NCBI RefSeq assembly: GCF_017635265.1
Contig: NZ_JAGBLU010000001.1
Coordinates: 27,463-91,462 of the forward strand
Reading direction: 5' to 3'
Origin: Butyrivibrio sp.
Lineage (GTDB): Bacteria; Bacillota; Clostridia; Lachnospirales; Lachnospiraceae
DNA length: 64,000 bases
The position numbers and the translations under genes are program-made. Numbering within the stretch: the first letter of the stretch is position 1; every line of letters starts with the position of its first letter. The notes under the pieces are model-generated. The model was not told where the DNA came from. It saw nothing but the letters and a program-made list of their open reading frames with translations, and did no database searches. Positions 49,373-57,903 of this stretch are shown here, in pieces.

Positions 49373-51238
49373 TTATAAGGATGGCTCATCCTTTAATTCT
49401 ATAGTATCTGTATGTTTGCCATCTGTCTCAAAGATAATGATCTCATTCTCACCATCTTTAAGAAGCGGTGCAGGTATATATAATCTCTTCTGCGGACCAA
49501 TTTCCCAAAATCTTCCGAGATTAAACCCATTTAAGAATATAACACCTTTTCCCCATCCTTCAAAGTCCAAAAATGTATCTGCTTTATCTTTTACATCTAA
49601 AGTAAAGCGATAAAAGGCCGGAGTTCCCTCTTTGTACTCCTTGGTAAAGTCAACTTTTTCTATATTATCAAGAGGAAGTGTATAAATGTCCCAGTCATTG
49701 TGGATATGTCCATTGATCTGAACGCATCTTCCGATTCCTTTTCTCTGTGTCTCCATACGAGGTCCAAAGTTTACTCTTCCCATATTTTCAACCAGGACAT
49801 CAAATTTCTCATTAAGACCTTCAAGTGTTCCTGTAGAAAGCCCTGCCTCACCGATTGCGGCTGCTGCAGTTTCGGGAGTTAGTCCATTCTCCATCATGAA
49901 CTTTCCGGCAAGCATCTGCGCCGGTTGACTGCAGGCAAGGTATTTCTCCATAGGAATATTATGTTCTTCATCAAGTTCATGGTCATAAAGCGTAATAAGA
50001 GGATTTTCATCCACAAATACATTGGCTCTGTCTGCAGTTTCCCACAATTTAAGCTTTGCTATGCCGGCTTCTGAATGAAGTCTTGATCTGTAAAGAATAT
50101 AGCCGTAGCTCTGGTCAAGTTCCTCCATGTTTACAGTATATGGCAGGTGTACCGGAGTGCTAAGATCATCAACTACTGAGAAAAGACTTACCTTTTCCGA
50201 GCAAGTAAGTTTGCCATAGCTCTTTCTCTTAATATCCATTGAAAGCTTAACATCAGGAACATCCACGTACTTTGAAATGACCTCTTTATATTTTTTGTAT
50301 TTCTCAGTAATTTGGCCATCCTCTGTAAGAATCCCATCATAGTCATAGCTCGTAACATCGGGAGTAAGCTCGTCGTAGTAATTGGAGCCATTCATAAATC
50401 CAAAGTTAGTGCCTCCCTGGAACATGTAAATACTAACATTACCAAGTTCGAGCATTTTGTCAAGATCCTCAGTACTCTGTACAAGATTTCCCTTCATATG
50501 ACCGCCGTTGCCCCAATGATCAAACCAGCCTACCCAGAATTCAGCACACATAAGCGGTCCACCCTTTGTGTATTCCTTTATTACATTAAATCTCTCTTCC
50601 GTTTTGGAGCCAAAATTCCCTGTAGGATGCGCACCTTCGGCAAATCCGCCTCGATAGCTTTCATGATATGGTCCGTCAGATGTAATAAGCGGCACTGTTA
50701 CACCATATTTTTTCATAAGATCTGACATAAATTTCATGTATTCATGATCATTGGCATAATATCCATACTCATTCTCAATCTGCATGAGAATAATATTTCC
50801 GCCATTGTCAATCTGGTACTTTGTGATTTTGGGTAAAAGAACCTTATAATAATCCTCCACAGCATCCAAAAATGGCTTATAACTTACACGAAGGCGCATA
50901 TTTCTGTCCTTTAAAAGCCATGCCGGAAGACCGCCAAATTCCCACTCTGCGCAGATATATGGTGAAGGTCTTATTATAATATAAAGTCCAAGCTCTGTGG
51001 CAGTCTGGATGAATTTTTCCACATCACAGAGTCCTTCAAAATTAAACTCACCTTTTTTAGGCTCAGTAAGATTCCATGGTATATATGTCTCCACCGTATT
51101 GCAGCCGAGAGCTTTAAGCTTTTCAAGCCTGTCTCTCCAGTACTCAGGAACAGTCCTGAAATAATGAAAAGAACCGGATATAACCTTAAAAGGTTCACCG
51201 TCAAGAATAAACGTATCTTTGATTTCAAATTTTCCCAT
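49373..51238 (-). CDS. Glycoside hydrolase family 35 beta-galactosidase
   Basis: A 621-residue GH35 enzyme that removes terminal beta-galactose. Diagnostic motifs: VISGSFHYFRTVPEYWRDRL, YIPWNLTEPKKGEFNF, IIRPSPYICAEWEFGGLPAW, acid/base Glu157 in MQIENEYGYY and nucleophile Glu233 in MCAEFWVGWFDHWG. The C-terminal beta domains include KGVIFLNGFNLGRFW, found in most GH35. No signal peptide, so it acts on imported oligosaccharide. Its upstream gap holds a terminator for the binding-protein gene, so it may have a separate promoter. Confidence 0.95.
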   Translation of the reverse strand: MGKFEIKDTFILDGEPFKVISGSFHYFRTVPEYWRDRLEKLKALGCNTVETYIPWNLTEPKKGEFNFEGLCDVEKFIQTATELGLYIIIRPSPYICAEWEFGGLPAWLLKDRNMRLRVSYKPFLDAVEDYYKVLLPKITKYQIDNGGNIILMQIENEYGYYANDHEYMKFMSDLMKKYGVTVPLITSDGPYHESYRGGFAEGAHPTGNFGSKTEERFNVIKEYTKGGPLMCAEFWVGWFDHWGNGGHMKGNLVQSTEDLDKMLELGNVSIYMFQGGTNFGFMNGSNYYDELTPDVTSYDYDGILTEDGQITEKYKKYKEVISKYVDVPDVKLSMDIKRKSYGKLTCSEKVSLFSVVDDLSTPVHLPYTVNMEELDQSYGYILYRSRLHSEAGIAKLKLWETADRANVFVDENPLITLYDHELDEEHNIPMEKYLACSQPAQMLAGKFMMENGLTPETAAAAIGEAGLSTGTLEGLNEKFDVLVENMGRVNFGPRMETQRKGIGRCVQINGHIHNDWDIYTLPLDNIEKVDFTKEYKEGTPAFYRFTLDVKDKADTFLDFEGWGKGVIFLNGFNLGRFWEIGPQKRLYIPAPLLKDGENEIIIFETDGKHTDTIELKDEPSL

Positions 51239-51366
51239 AACAATCTCCTATAATTAAGTTTTTATCCTTATATACCCACATTTTTTTCATCAAAATATAA
51301 ATATATAAAAATAAAATCATAATGCGGAGCGTTCATTATATCATAAAAATTCATTCCTTGTAGTAT

Positions 51367-51405
51367 AAAAGGGAATACTGTTAAATCAACAGTATTCCCT
51401 TTTTT
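51367..51405. terminator. Terminator after the sugar-binding protein gene
   Basis: GGGAATACTGTT pairs perfectly with AACAGTATTCCC around a 5-base loop. On both sides there are A/T runs; on the minus strand the T run follows the stem. It lies 27 bases past the binding-protein stop. Confidence 0.88.
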
Positions 51406-51431
51406 AATGTTTTTAGGTCTGCTCCTAATGA

Positions 51432-53099
51432 TTACTTATAAAGAGCATCGAACTGAGCCTGAAGTTCTGCTGTAACATCATCAATACCTGCAGTCTTAAG
51501 AGCTGCCTGCATTTCAGCTACGATATCCTCAGCACTTCCATTGTAAAGGCCGAAAGAAATCTGCTTCATGTAGTTTGTATACTGTTCGTTACAGTTATCA
51601 ATCTTGCCCTGGATGCTGTCTACTTCAGGAACGAACTGACCATATGGATAGTCAATCTTGATCTTGTCATATTCAGCATAGAGTGCATCGATAGCATCCC
51701 AGTTTCTTGTAGCGTCCTTGATCTCAAGGTCGTCGTTTCTGCCCCACCAGTAGTTTGTCATACCGTTGATGTTCTCAGTTTCTGAGTTGTATGAAGCAGG
51801 TGTTGTACGAAGTCCGTTAGAATCAAGTTCCCATGACTTTCCTTCAATACCATAGCAGAAGAGCTTGTAGCACTCAGGATCGTTTCTTAAAAGGTCATAA
51901 ACCATAAGAGCACGCTCTGGGTTTGCACTTCCTGCAGAAACAGCCATAGCACCGTGTGTAATTGAAAGAGCTACAACGTTCTGAGTCTCTTCGCCCCAAT
52001 AGAAGAATCCTACTTCAGCTTCCGGATCATCCTGGAAAATTGTGTTTGCAGGAGTTGCTGAGCAAAGATCTGTCCATGTCTGTGTATGGTGCTGCTCTAC
52101 AGCAACATCGCCTACACGGAACTCATCACGGTTACTTCCTGATGTGTTGTTAAGTACGTCTGTTGGCCAGATACCAGCCTGAGCCCATTCCTTCATAAGC
52201 TTTGCATACTCAACAAGTGACTCTGTCTCTGTCATTACAGGTGTTGTGATTGTGTAAAGGTCATCCTTTGTACCACCCCAAAGAGCACCTGAGCAGATAC
52301 CATCAACTGCTACGAAGTTTGTATGTGATGCGATCCAGCCGTTAGCCATCTGTGAATACTGTGTTCCGTCTGAATCCCAAACATACTTAAGATCTGGCTT
52401 GTTTTCTTTGCACCACATAACATATGTTGTCATGTCTTCCCAGCTGTGAACGCCATTTGCAAGACCAGCTTCCTTAGCCCAGTCAAGACGATAGATCCAG
52501 CCGTGGTTTGTCCACTGTGCATAATTGTCTTCAGGGATAAGATAGATCTCACCATTGTATTTGCAAAGTTCCCAGTGATCTGCAGGAACGCTTGCCCATG
52601 TCTGAGGTGCATATGTCTTAAGCATATCCTCTGAGAGCTCAAGGAAAGCACCATTCTTAGCATTTGGCCAAGCATCAAGCCAGTCAGATGCTGTTCCTAC
52701 AAGGTCTACACTACCGTCCATACGAGCAAGTGTAAGGTTGTAGTTTGAAAGATAATCTGTCCAAGGAATATAGTAAATCTGAAGTTCTGCATTAACCTTT
52801 TCTGTAAGGATCGCATTGAGCTGATCAAGCATCTCATTAAGGTTAGCTTCCTTCTCGCTTCCTGCCTCCGGCGGATCTCCTGTTGTCATGTAATTGATAA
52901 CAACGTGTTCAGATGTGTCGATTGCAGCAGCGTCTGCGCTTGCAGATGAATCTGTGCTCTCTGTGCTTGTTGTTGACTCTGTCTGTGTAGCAGTTGTGTC
53001 ACTACCAGTTGTTGTGTTCTCTGCTGTAGATGAGCCACAAGCAGCAACTCCCATTACCAGGCTTGCGCTAAGTAATGTTGCTAATAACTTTTTCTTCAT
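51432..53099 (-). CDS. Sugar ABC transporter substrate-binding lipoprotein
   Basis: Extracellular binding protein of about 555 residues. ATG at 53099 (MKKKLLATLLSASLVMG) follows GGAGG; the open frame starts 22 codons earlier without a site. Signal peptide with lipobox MGVAACGSS, a Ser/Thr linker, then a family-1 SBP fold (EKVNAELQIYYIPWTDYLSNYN, WANGLANGVHSWEDMTTYVM-type segments, NPERALMVYDLLRNDPECYKL). It resembles LplA/YtcQ-type oligosaccharide-binding proteins. Its genes partners are the two permeases upstream. Probable substrate: galactose-containing oligosaccharide, from the GH35/GH2 neighbours. Confidence 0.92.
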   Translation of the reverse strand: MKKKLLATLLSASLVMGVAACGSSTAENTTTGSDTTATQTESTTSTESTDSSASADAAAIDTSEHVVINYMTTGDPPEAGSEKEANLNEMLDQLNAILTEKVNAELQIYYIPWTDYLSNYNLTLARMDGSVDLVGTASDWLDAWPNAKNGAFLELSEDMLKTYAPQTWASVPADHWELCKYNGEIYLIPEDNYAQWTNHGWIYRLDWAKEAGLANGVHSWEDMTTYVMWCKENKPDLKYVWDSDGTQYSQMANGWIASHTNFVAVDGICSGALWGGTKDDLYTITTPVMTETESLVEYAKLMKEWAQAGIWPTDVLNNTSGSNRDEFRVGDVAVEQHHTQTWTDLCSATPANTIFQDDPEAEVGFFYWGEETQNVVALSITHGAMAVSAGSANPERALMVYDLLRNDPECYKLFCYGIEGKSWELDSNGLRTTPASYNSETENINGMTNYWWGRNDDLEIKDATRNWDAIDALYAEYDKIKIDYPYGQFVPEVDSIQGKIDNCNEQYTNYMKQISFGLYNGSAEDIVAEMQAALKTAGIDDVTAELQAQFDALYK

Positions 53100-53187
53100 T
53101 TTTTTCCTCCTTCTTGATAATAAGAAAATAAGTATCTGAATCCGCAAAATGCAGAGTTCATTCACATAAAATCATGTGGCAGTTAAC

Positions 53188-53332
53188 GGCGAGCATTTAT
53201 TTTTGCATAAGCAATTTTGCGAGCCTTAGAATACGCCGGTACTTAGCCTGTGTTTTTTACAGGCTTAGTACTGCTGCGTATTCTACGGAGCGAAAGCGTC
53301 CGCAAAATGGTTATGTAATAAAAAATGCGTTA
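53188..53332. other. Large imperfect inverted repeat between permease and binding-protein genes
   Basis: Left arm starts near GCATTTATTTTTGCATAAG and contains TTAGAATACGC and ACTTAGCCTGT. The right arm mirrors it with ACAGGCTTAGTAC, GCGTATTCTA, CGCAAAATGGTTATG and AAAAATGC, round a 6-base T loop. The core 53206-53315 pairs over about 45 positions with small bulges. On the minus-strand mRNA it would sit between permease stop (53330) and the binding-protein ATG (53099). No long T tract follows. Confidence 0.75.
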
Positions 53333-54256
53333 GCCCTTAACAGCACCAACCGTAATACCACCAATGAAATACTTCTGAACGAATGGATAAAGAAGTACGA
53401 TAGGTCCTGTTGCCAAAACTGCGTTAGCCATCTTTACACTCTGCTCAGGAATATCTGTAAGTGTTACGTACTGTCCGGCAACTGAATTACGAAGTGCATC
53501 AAGCTTATTGACAATTTCATAAAGTGTGTACTGAAGCGGCTTAACTGTTACTTTAGCTGTAAGGAAAAGTGATGACTGATACCACTCATTCCAATAACCA
53601 AGAGCAAGGAAAAGACCTATTGTAGCAAGTGCAGGCTTAATCATAGGCAAGATAAGATAAATAAAAACTGTCATATCTCCTGCTCCGTCAATTTTTCCCG
53701 ACTCTGTAATCTCATGAGGAATCTGTTTGATGAAATTCTTCATAAGAATAATAAGCCAAGGTGACATCATAAGCGGAAGTAAAACCGCAAGATAGCTGTC
53801 GAGAAGCTTATATGTCTGTGTCATCAAAAGGTAATATGGTGCAAGTCCGGCACTAAAAAGACTTGTGAAATAAATGTAGAAAGAAATTGCATTTCTAAGC
53901 GGGAAGTCTTTTCTCTGAAGTGCATAACCGGTCATGGCGATAATAAGAAGACCGCAAACTGTTCCTACCAGAGTCATCATGATTGTAAGACCATATGACT
54001 TCCAGATATTTCCGCTGACAATTACCATCTCGTAAGCTTTCAAAGTTACATCTCTTGGAATGAGCTGAACTCCGTGAGCTCTTATATATGATTCACTTGT
54101 AAATGATGTTCCAATAATAATGAGGAAAGGAAATACGCAAGCTATTGCATAAAGAGTAACAAGCACATAACCGAGTCCTCTTACAACGTAATCCGATTTT
54201 CCAAGTTTAATCTTGGAGTTTCCTACTTCAAACTCCATATCTTTACTTTTTGCCAT
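53330..54256 (-). CDS. Carbohydrate ABC transporter permease (LplC/YtcP type)
   Basis: A 308-residue permease with about six helices. It has the CUT1 domain and the EAA loop EITESGKIDGAGDMTVFIYLILPMIKPAL at about residues 198-226 (cited in part), the contact site for the ATPase. N-terminal helix LGYVLVTLYAIACVFPFLII; C-terminus VQKYFIGGITVGAVKG is typical of LplC-like proteins. It follows the first permease by 21 bases. The ATPase is not encoded nearby; a shared MsmK-like ATPase elsewhere is likely. Confidence 0.93.
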   Translation of the reverse strand: MAKSKDMEFEVGNSKIKLGKSDYVVRGLGYVLVTLYAIACVFPFLIIIGTSFTSESYIRAHGVQLIPRDVTLKAYEMVIVSGNIWKSYGLTIMMTLVGTVCGLLIIAMTGYALQRKDFPLRNAISFYIYFTSLFSAGLAPYYLLMTQTYKLLDSYLAVLLPLMMSPWLIILMKNFIKQIPHEITESGKIDGAGDMTVFIYLILPMIKPALATIGLFLALGYWNEWYQSSLFLTAKVTVKPLQYTLYEIVNKLDALRNSVAGQYVTLTDIPEQSVKMANAVLATGPIVLLYPFVQKYFIGGITVGAVKG

Positions 54257-54277
54257 TTCTCAATTTCTCCTTCTTTT

Positions 54278-55231
54278 TTAGAATAAAGAGTAGTCAGGAT
54301 CTATCTTCTTAACCGCAAAGTTAGCAAGCATTACTATAATAAAGCCAACTATTGACTGGTAGAAACCAACCGCTGAAGCAGTTGAGAAATTGAAATCTGA
54401 CATTGTAGCTCTATATACGAAAGTCTCAATAATATCCGTTGTCTCATAAAGAACTGAGTTAGAACCGATTATGTTCCAGAACAGTCCGAAGTTACCTCTT
54501 ACAATTCCACCCAGAGCAAACAAAAGCAAAATAACAATTGTAGGACGAAGTGATGGAAGGATAATGTATCTGATACGCTGGAAAGCATTAGCACCATCAA
54601 CCTTTGAAGCCTCAATGATCTCTGCATCAATTCCGCAAATAGCAGCAAAGTAAACAACTGAATTGTAACCTGTCTGCTGCCACAAGTGGATCAGGACAAT
54701 GAGCCATGGCCATACGCTTGGATCTGAATATGGCTGCCACTTTGCTTTTCCAAGTGCAGTAAGGATTTCATTTACAAATCCTGTATCATAGTTCAAAAGG
54801 GAATAAACCAAAAGACCAACCAAAACCTGAGAAATAAAGTAAGGTAAAAACATAAGTGTCTGTGATACCTTCTTAAACATCTTGGCTCTGATCTCATTTA
54901 ACAATATAGCGATAAGAACCGCAACAAGATTACCAAGAATAATAAACGCCAGGTTGTAAAGTACTGTGTTTCTTGTCAGGGAAAAGAGCTTTCCCGACTC
55001 TGCAAGGAATTCAAAATTCTGAAGTCCTACAAATTTACTTCCGAAAATTCCTTTACGATAATTGTATTTTACAAAAGCCACCCATATGCCCGGCATAGGC
55101 ATGTAACTGAACAAAAAGAAAAATACTACTGCCGGCAAACACATAAGTTCCAGAACTCTGTATCTCCATAGTGTTTCCAAAACACCGCGTTTCCTGACTC
55201 CTGTAGAAGTTGTCTTGCTTCTTTTTAACAT
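54278..55231 (-). CDS. Carbohydrate ABC transporter permease (LplB type)
   Basis: A 317-residue permease with about six helices. The opening WRYRVLELMCLPAVVFFFLF and PMPGIWVAFVKYNYRKGIFG and the motif EIIEASKVDGANAFQRIRYI with the EAA loop are typical of LplB/YtcP-type proteins. It pairs with the LplC-type permease downstream. First gene of the importer operon; two LacI-type operators lie upstream of it and its start follows AGGAGGATATT. Confidence 0.93.
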   Translation of the reverse strand: MLKRSKTTSTGVRKRGVLETLWRYRVLELMCLPAVVFFFLFSYMPMPGIWVAFVKYNYRKGIFGSKFVGLQNFEFLAESGKLFSLTRNTVLYNLAFIILGNLVAVLIAILLNEIRAKMFKKVSQTLMFLPYFISQVLVGLLVYSLLNYDTGFVNEILTALGKAKWQPYSDPSVWPWLIVLIHLWQQTGYNSVVYFAAICGIDAEIIEASKVDGANAFQRIRYIILPSLRPTIVILLLFALGGIVRGNFGLFWNIIGSNSVLYETTDIIETFVYRATMSDFNFSTASAVGFYQSIVGFIIVMLANFAVKKIDPDYSLF

Positions 55232-55305
55232 AATATCCTCCTACTAAAAAACTTTTTGGTTGCAATCATCACGGCACAGTCCCCATATTGTGCATTTTTA
55301 CCTTA

Positions 55306-55319
55306 TGCAACCGATTTCA
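55306..55319. promoter_or_regulatory. LacI-family operator O1 of the importer operon
   Basis: TGCAACCGATTTCA, a near-palindrome matching the consensus TGMAACCGATTKCA shared with two other sites in this locus. It lies 75 bases upstream of the first permease ATG. Confidence 0.75.
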
Positions 55320-55364
55320 TAATAATATTTAATCATAATTGACATATTATTTCAATGCATTTTT

Positions 55365-55378
55365 TGAAACCGATTGCA
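55365..55378. promoter_or_regulatory. LacI-family operator O2 of the importer operon
   Basis: TGAAACCGATTGCA, 59 bases from O1 centre to centre. A TTGAAA box lies between the operators on the minus strand, with TTAAAT 17 bases on, so O1 and O2 bracket the likely promoter. Confidence 0.75.
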
Positions 55379-55396
55379 CTTTTGGCAATATGCAAC

Positions 55397-55425
55397 AAAA
55401 AAACGGAGTTATTTTAATAACTCCG
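55397..55425 (-). terminator. Terminator of the lacI-family gene
   Basis: CGGAGTTAT pairs with ATAACTCCG around four bases; on the minus strand it is followed by seven Ts. It lies 21 bases past the regulator stop, separating it from the importer operon. Confidence 0.88.
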
Positions 55426-55446
55426 CCTGTTTTTTGTTGAAAATGA

Positions 55447-56496
55447 TTAATCAGGTGCCTTTCCTGTACTTTCTCTAAATACCAGCCTGGGCTCAACCAT
55501 CTGATTATCATCTGTTTTTTGTCCTTTGATTACTGCAATGGCTGTATCTACCAGCATTTTTCCAAAATGGTCATAATCATAATCAATACTTGTAAGCTTT
55601 GGTGAGAGAATATCTGCTGTGTAAGTATTATCAAAGCTTACTACTGATATATCCTCAGGCACTCTAAGTCCATGTTCTCTTATACTCCTGAGAGCTCCGG
55701 AAGCAGCAAAGTCATTTATGGCAACTATGGCTGTAGGCTGTTCACTTAATTCAAGCAGCTTGTTCGTACCTTCATATCCGGAAACAGGATCGTAATTTCC
55801 ATTAATGACATACTCTCCTTTTACAGCAATGCCATGCTTTTTTAGATTTTCCACGTAGCTGTTATACTTATTATATGTTGACACAACTCTCATAAGTCCG
55901 CCAACCATTGCTATCTTCTCATGTCCAAGTCCTATCAGGTGTTCCATGATAATATCCATGGCCTTTGTCTGATTAATTGAGACGCTGTATACGGGAGCTT
56001 TATCTATCTTTCCTGTAACTACAACAGGTGTAGTTTTGCATATATCCCTAAGCTTTTCAGCGTAAGAATCATCGGTAACAAGGTCATCTACTCTTCCGCC
56101 TATCTGAATGATGGCATCCACTCTCTGCTGCATCAAATAGTCAAGCTGATTGACTTCTCTTTCTTTAACACCTAATGAATTGGCAAGAACAACACTGTAC
56201 CCCGCAGCTTCTGCGGCCAACTCACATGAGACAAACAAGCTTGCATAAAAAGGGTTCCTGATATCTGCCGCTATTACTCCGATAGTTTTTGTTGATGTAT
56301 CAGATAGCCCTTTTGCCAGTGCATTGGGCTTAAAATTGTACTTTTCAATTATCTTTTGGATTCTTTCTTTCTTTTCCTTGCGGACAGACGCGCTTCCTGT
56401 AAGTACGCGAGAAACAGTGGACGCAGAAACTCCTGCCTCCTTGGCAATATCATAGATTGTTATGGTTTTTGCGGTATTCAGCTTTTCTTTTTCCAT
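55447..56496 (-). CDS. LacI-family transcriptional regulator
   Basis: A 349-residue repressor with an N-terminal HTH (TIYDIAKEAGVSASTVSRVL), the hinge helix region (FKPNALAKGLSDTSTKTIGV) and a periplasmic-binding-protein-like sensor (VVLANSLGVKEREVNQLDYL, AIVAINDFAASGALRSIREH, VSVVSFDNTYTADILSPKLT). Probably responds to a sugar from the importer. A matching operator lies 26 bases before its own start, suggesting autoregulation, and two lie before the permease genes. Confidence 0.93.
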   Translation of the reverse strand: MEKEKLNTAKTITIYDIAKEAGVSASTVSRVLTGSASVRKEKKERIQKIIEKYNFKPNALAKGLSDTSTKTIGVIAADIRNPFYASLFVSCELAAEAAGYSVVLANSLGVKEREVNQLDYLMQQRVDAIIQIGGRVDDLVTDDSYAEKLRDICKTTPVVVTGKIDKAPVYSVSINQTKAMDIIMEHLIGLGHEKIAMVGGLMRVVSTYNKYNSYVENLKKHGIAVKGEYVINGNYDPVSGYEGTNKLLELSEQPTAIVAINDFAASGALRSIREHGLRVPEDISVVSFDNTYTADILSPKLTSIDYDYDHFGKMLVDTAIAVIKGQKTDDNQMVEPRLVFRESTGKAPD

Positions 56497-56521
56497 AAGA
56501 AACTCCGTCTTGGGGACTGTC

Positions 56522-56535
56522 TGAAACCGATTTCA
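56522..56535. promoter_or_regulatory. LacI-family operator at the regulator gene
   Basis: TGAAACCGATTTCA, differing from O1 and O2 by one base each. It lies between the regulator ATG and upstream DNA, where repressor binding would block transcription of its own gene. Confidence 0.75.
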
Positions 56536-56571
56536 AAATTAATATTACGAAATATGCTTTTTATTGTCAAC

Positions 56572-56624
56572 TACTTTAGCAAAAAATGGGCTCTCAGTAC
56601 TTTAGCAAAAAAATGGGCTCTCAG
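56572..56624. repeat. 26/27-bp tandem duplication of the terminator arm
   Basis: TACTTTAGCAAAAAATGGGC followed by TCTCAG at 56572-56597 repeats at 56598-56624 with one extra A. Each copy carries the same half of the HD-GYP terminator stem plus its T run on the minus strand. Confidence 0.9.
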
Positions 56625-56643
56625 CTCATTGCTGAAAGCCCAT
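56613..56643 (-). terminator. Terminator of the GGDEF/HD-GYP operon, overlapping the stop codon
   Basis: On the minus strand ATGGGCTTTCAGC pairs with GCTGAGAGCCCAT (one mismatch) round a 5-base loop and runs into seven Ts. The left arm lies within the last codons of the HD-GYP gene (stop at 56626). Confidence 0.85.
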
Positions 56644-57897
56644 ATATACGCCTGGGATATCATCCTCAGTAAGGTGGAATTTTTCATGATCGTCATCCGC
56701 TTCCGCCGTTTCCATCTTAACTACGTTTACATATCCGTCATTGATCATATCAACCATGTATTTAACTATAGATGGATCAAACTGCGTTCCTGCACCCTTT
56801 TGAATCTCTTCTATTATCTCATCCTTGTTCAAATGCCTTCTATACACACGGTTACTCGACATAGCGTCATAAGAATCAGCAACTCCGACTATTCTGGCAT
56901 ATAAAGGAATAATATCGCCTTTAAGACCATCCGGATATCCTGTTCCATCATATCTCTCATGGTGATAAAGAGCTGTTTCCCTTACCCCTCTAAGAGATGA
57001 CAACTGAAGCAGCATTTTACCGCCTGCTACCGTATGATTCTGAATAGCTTTTCTCTCCTCATCAGAGAGCTTACCGGGTTTATTGAGCACCGCATCGGGA
57101 ACACTAATTTTTCCTGCATCATGCAAGAGCCCTGCATAATATATATTTTGAATCTCATCCTCTGAAAGTCCCATTCTTTTGGCAATTTCAGCGGCATACA
57201 TGGCAACTCTTCTGGAATGGCCTCTTGTATAGGGATCTTTTGCATCAATGAAATTAATGAAGGTATTCATTGATTGCAGAATAATTTTTACATCATTTCT
57301 CTGTCTTTCTTTGTAGTTTCTGACATTGACCCTTGTAACCAAAAGCCCGACAAATACGATAATAAGAACTATAATGAGCAGCAATATAATTCTCTTTATC
57401 ATATCCGTCAGCTCTGAAGATATCTTATATCCCTTTATACTGATCTCCGTAGGTGTAAACACCTCATCCATCGTTACTATTATTCCAAAAACAATATTCT
57501 CACCTGAATAAATAACATTGTTGTAGTATGTTGGCTTCAGATACAAAAAACAACTGCTCTCGTCAAAAGCCGCTTCAACTCCCCAATAGTTTTCGAGTTT
57601 GGAACCACTTGGCAGCTCAATCTTAATTATCCAATTTGACAGATTACTATTTCCCGTGTTATATACCTCAAAATCAAATTGTGAAGCATACCCCGTCGCG
57701 CTCTCCCAGGTAGCAGCCTTTGTCATACTTGAATAGAACTCATCAGACAATCTGGCACCGGTAAGACTTATGTTTTCTTCATAAGAAGCAGATACGTAGT
57801 TGTTCGCAATGATGTCAACGGTATAATATGCGACAAACAGAATAACAAACAGCGACAGAAAAACAATCACCAGTTTTGTTGTTTTACCTAATTTCAT
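56626..57897 (-). CDS. HD-GYP protein with extracellular carbohydrate-binding-like domain
   Basis: Membrane-bound c-di-GMP phosphodiesterase of 423 residues. TM1 is about 8-30 and TM2 167-189. Between them the outer domain (about 60-150) reads ASQFDFEVYNTGNSNLSNWI, later LPSGSKLENYWGV, and NNVIYSGENIVFGIIV; this pattern of aromatic residues, NTG and late FG resembles CBM2-type cellulose-binding domains. The catalytic part has LLHDAGKISVPDAVLNKPG (HD at 259-260) and HHERYDGTGYPDGLKG (GYP at 320-322). It follows the GGDEF gene by six bases. Confidence 0.9.
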   Translation of the reverse strand: MKLGKTTKLVIVFLSLFVILFVAYYTVDIIANNYVSASYEENISLTGARLSDEFYSSMTKAATWESATGYASQFDFEVYNTGNSNLSNWIIKIELPSGSKLENYWGVEAAFDESSCFLYLKPTYYNNVIYSGENIVFGIIVTMDEVFTPTEISIKGYKISSELTDMIKRIILLLIIVLIIVFVGLLVTRVNVRNYKERQRNDVKIILQSMNTFINFIDAKDPYTRGHSRRVAMYAAEIAKRMGLSEDEIQNIYYAGLLHDAGKISVPDAVLNKPGKLSDEERKAIQNHTVAGGKMLLQLSSLRGVRETALYHHERYDGTGYPDGLKGDIIPLYARIVGVADSYDAMSSNRVYRRHLNKDEIIEEIQKGAGTQFDPSIVKYMVDMINDGYVNVVKMETAEADDDHEKFHLTEDDIPGVYMGFQQ

Positions 57898-57903
57898 GCC
57901 TTA

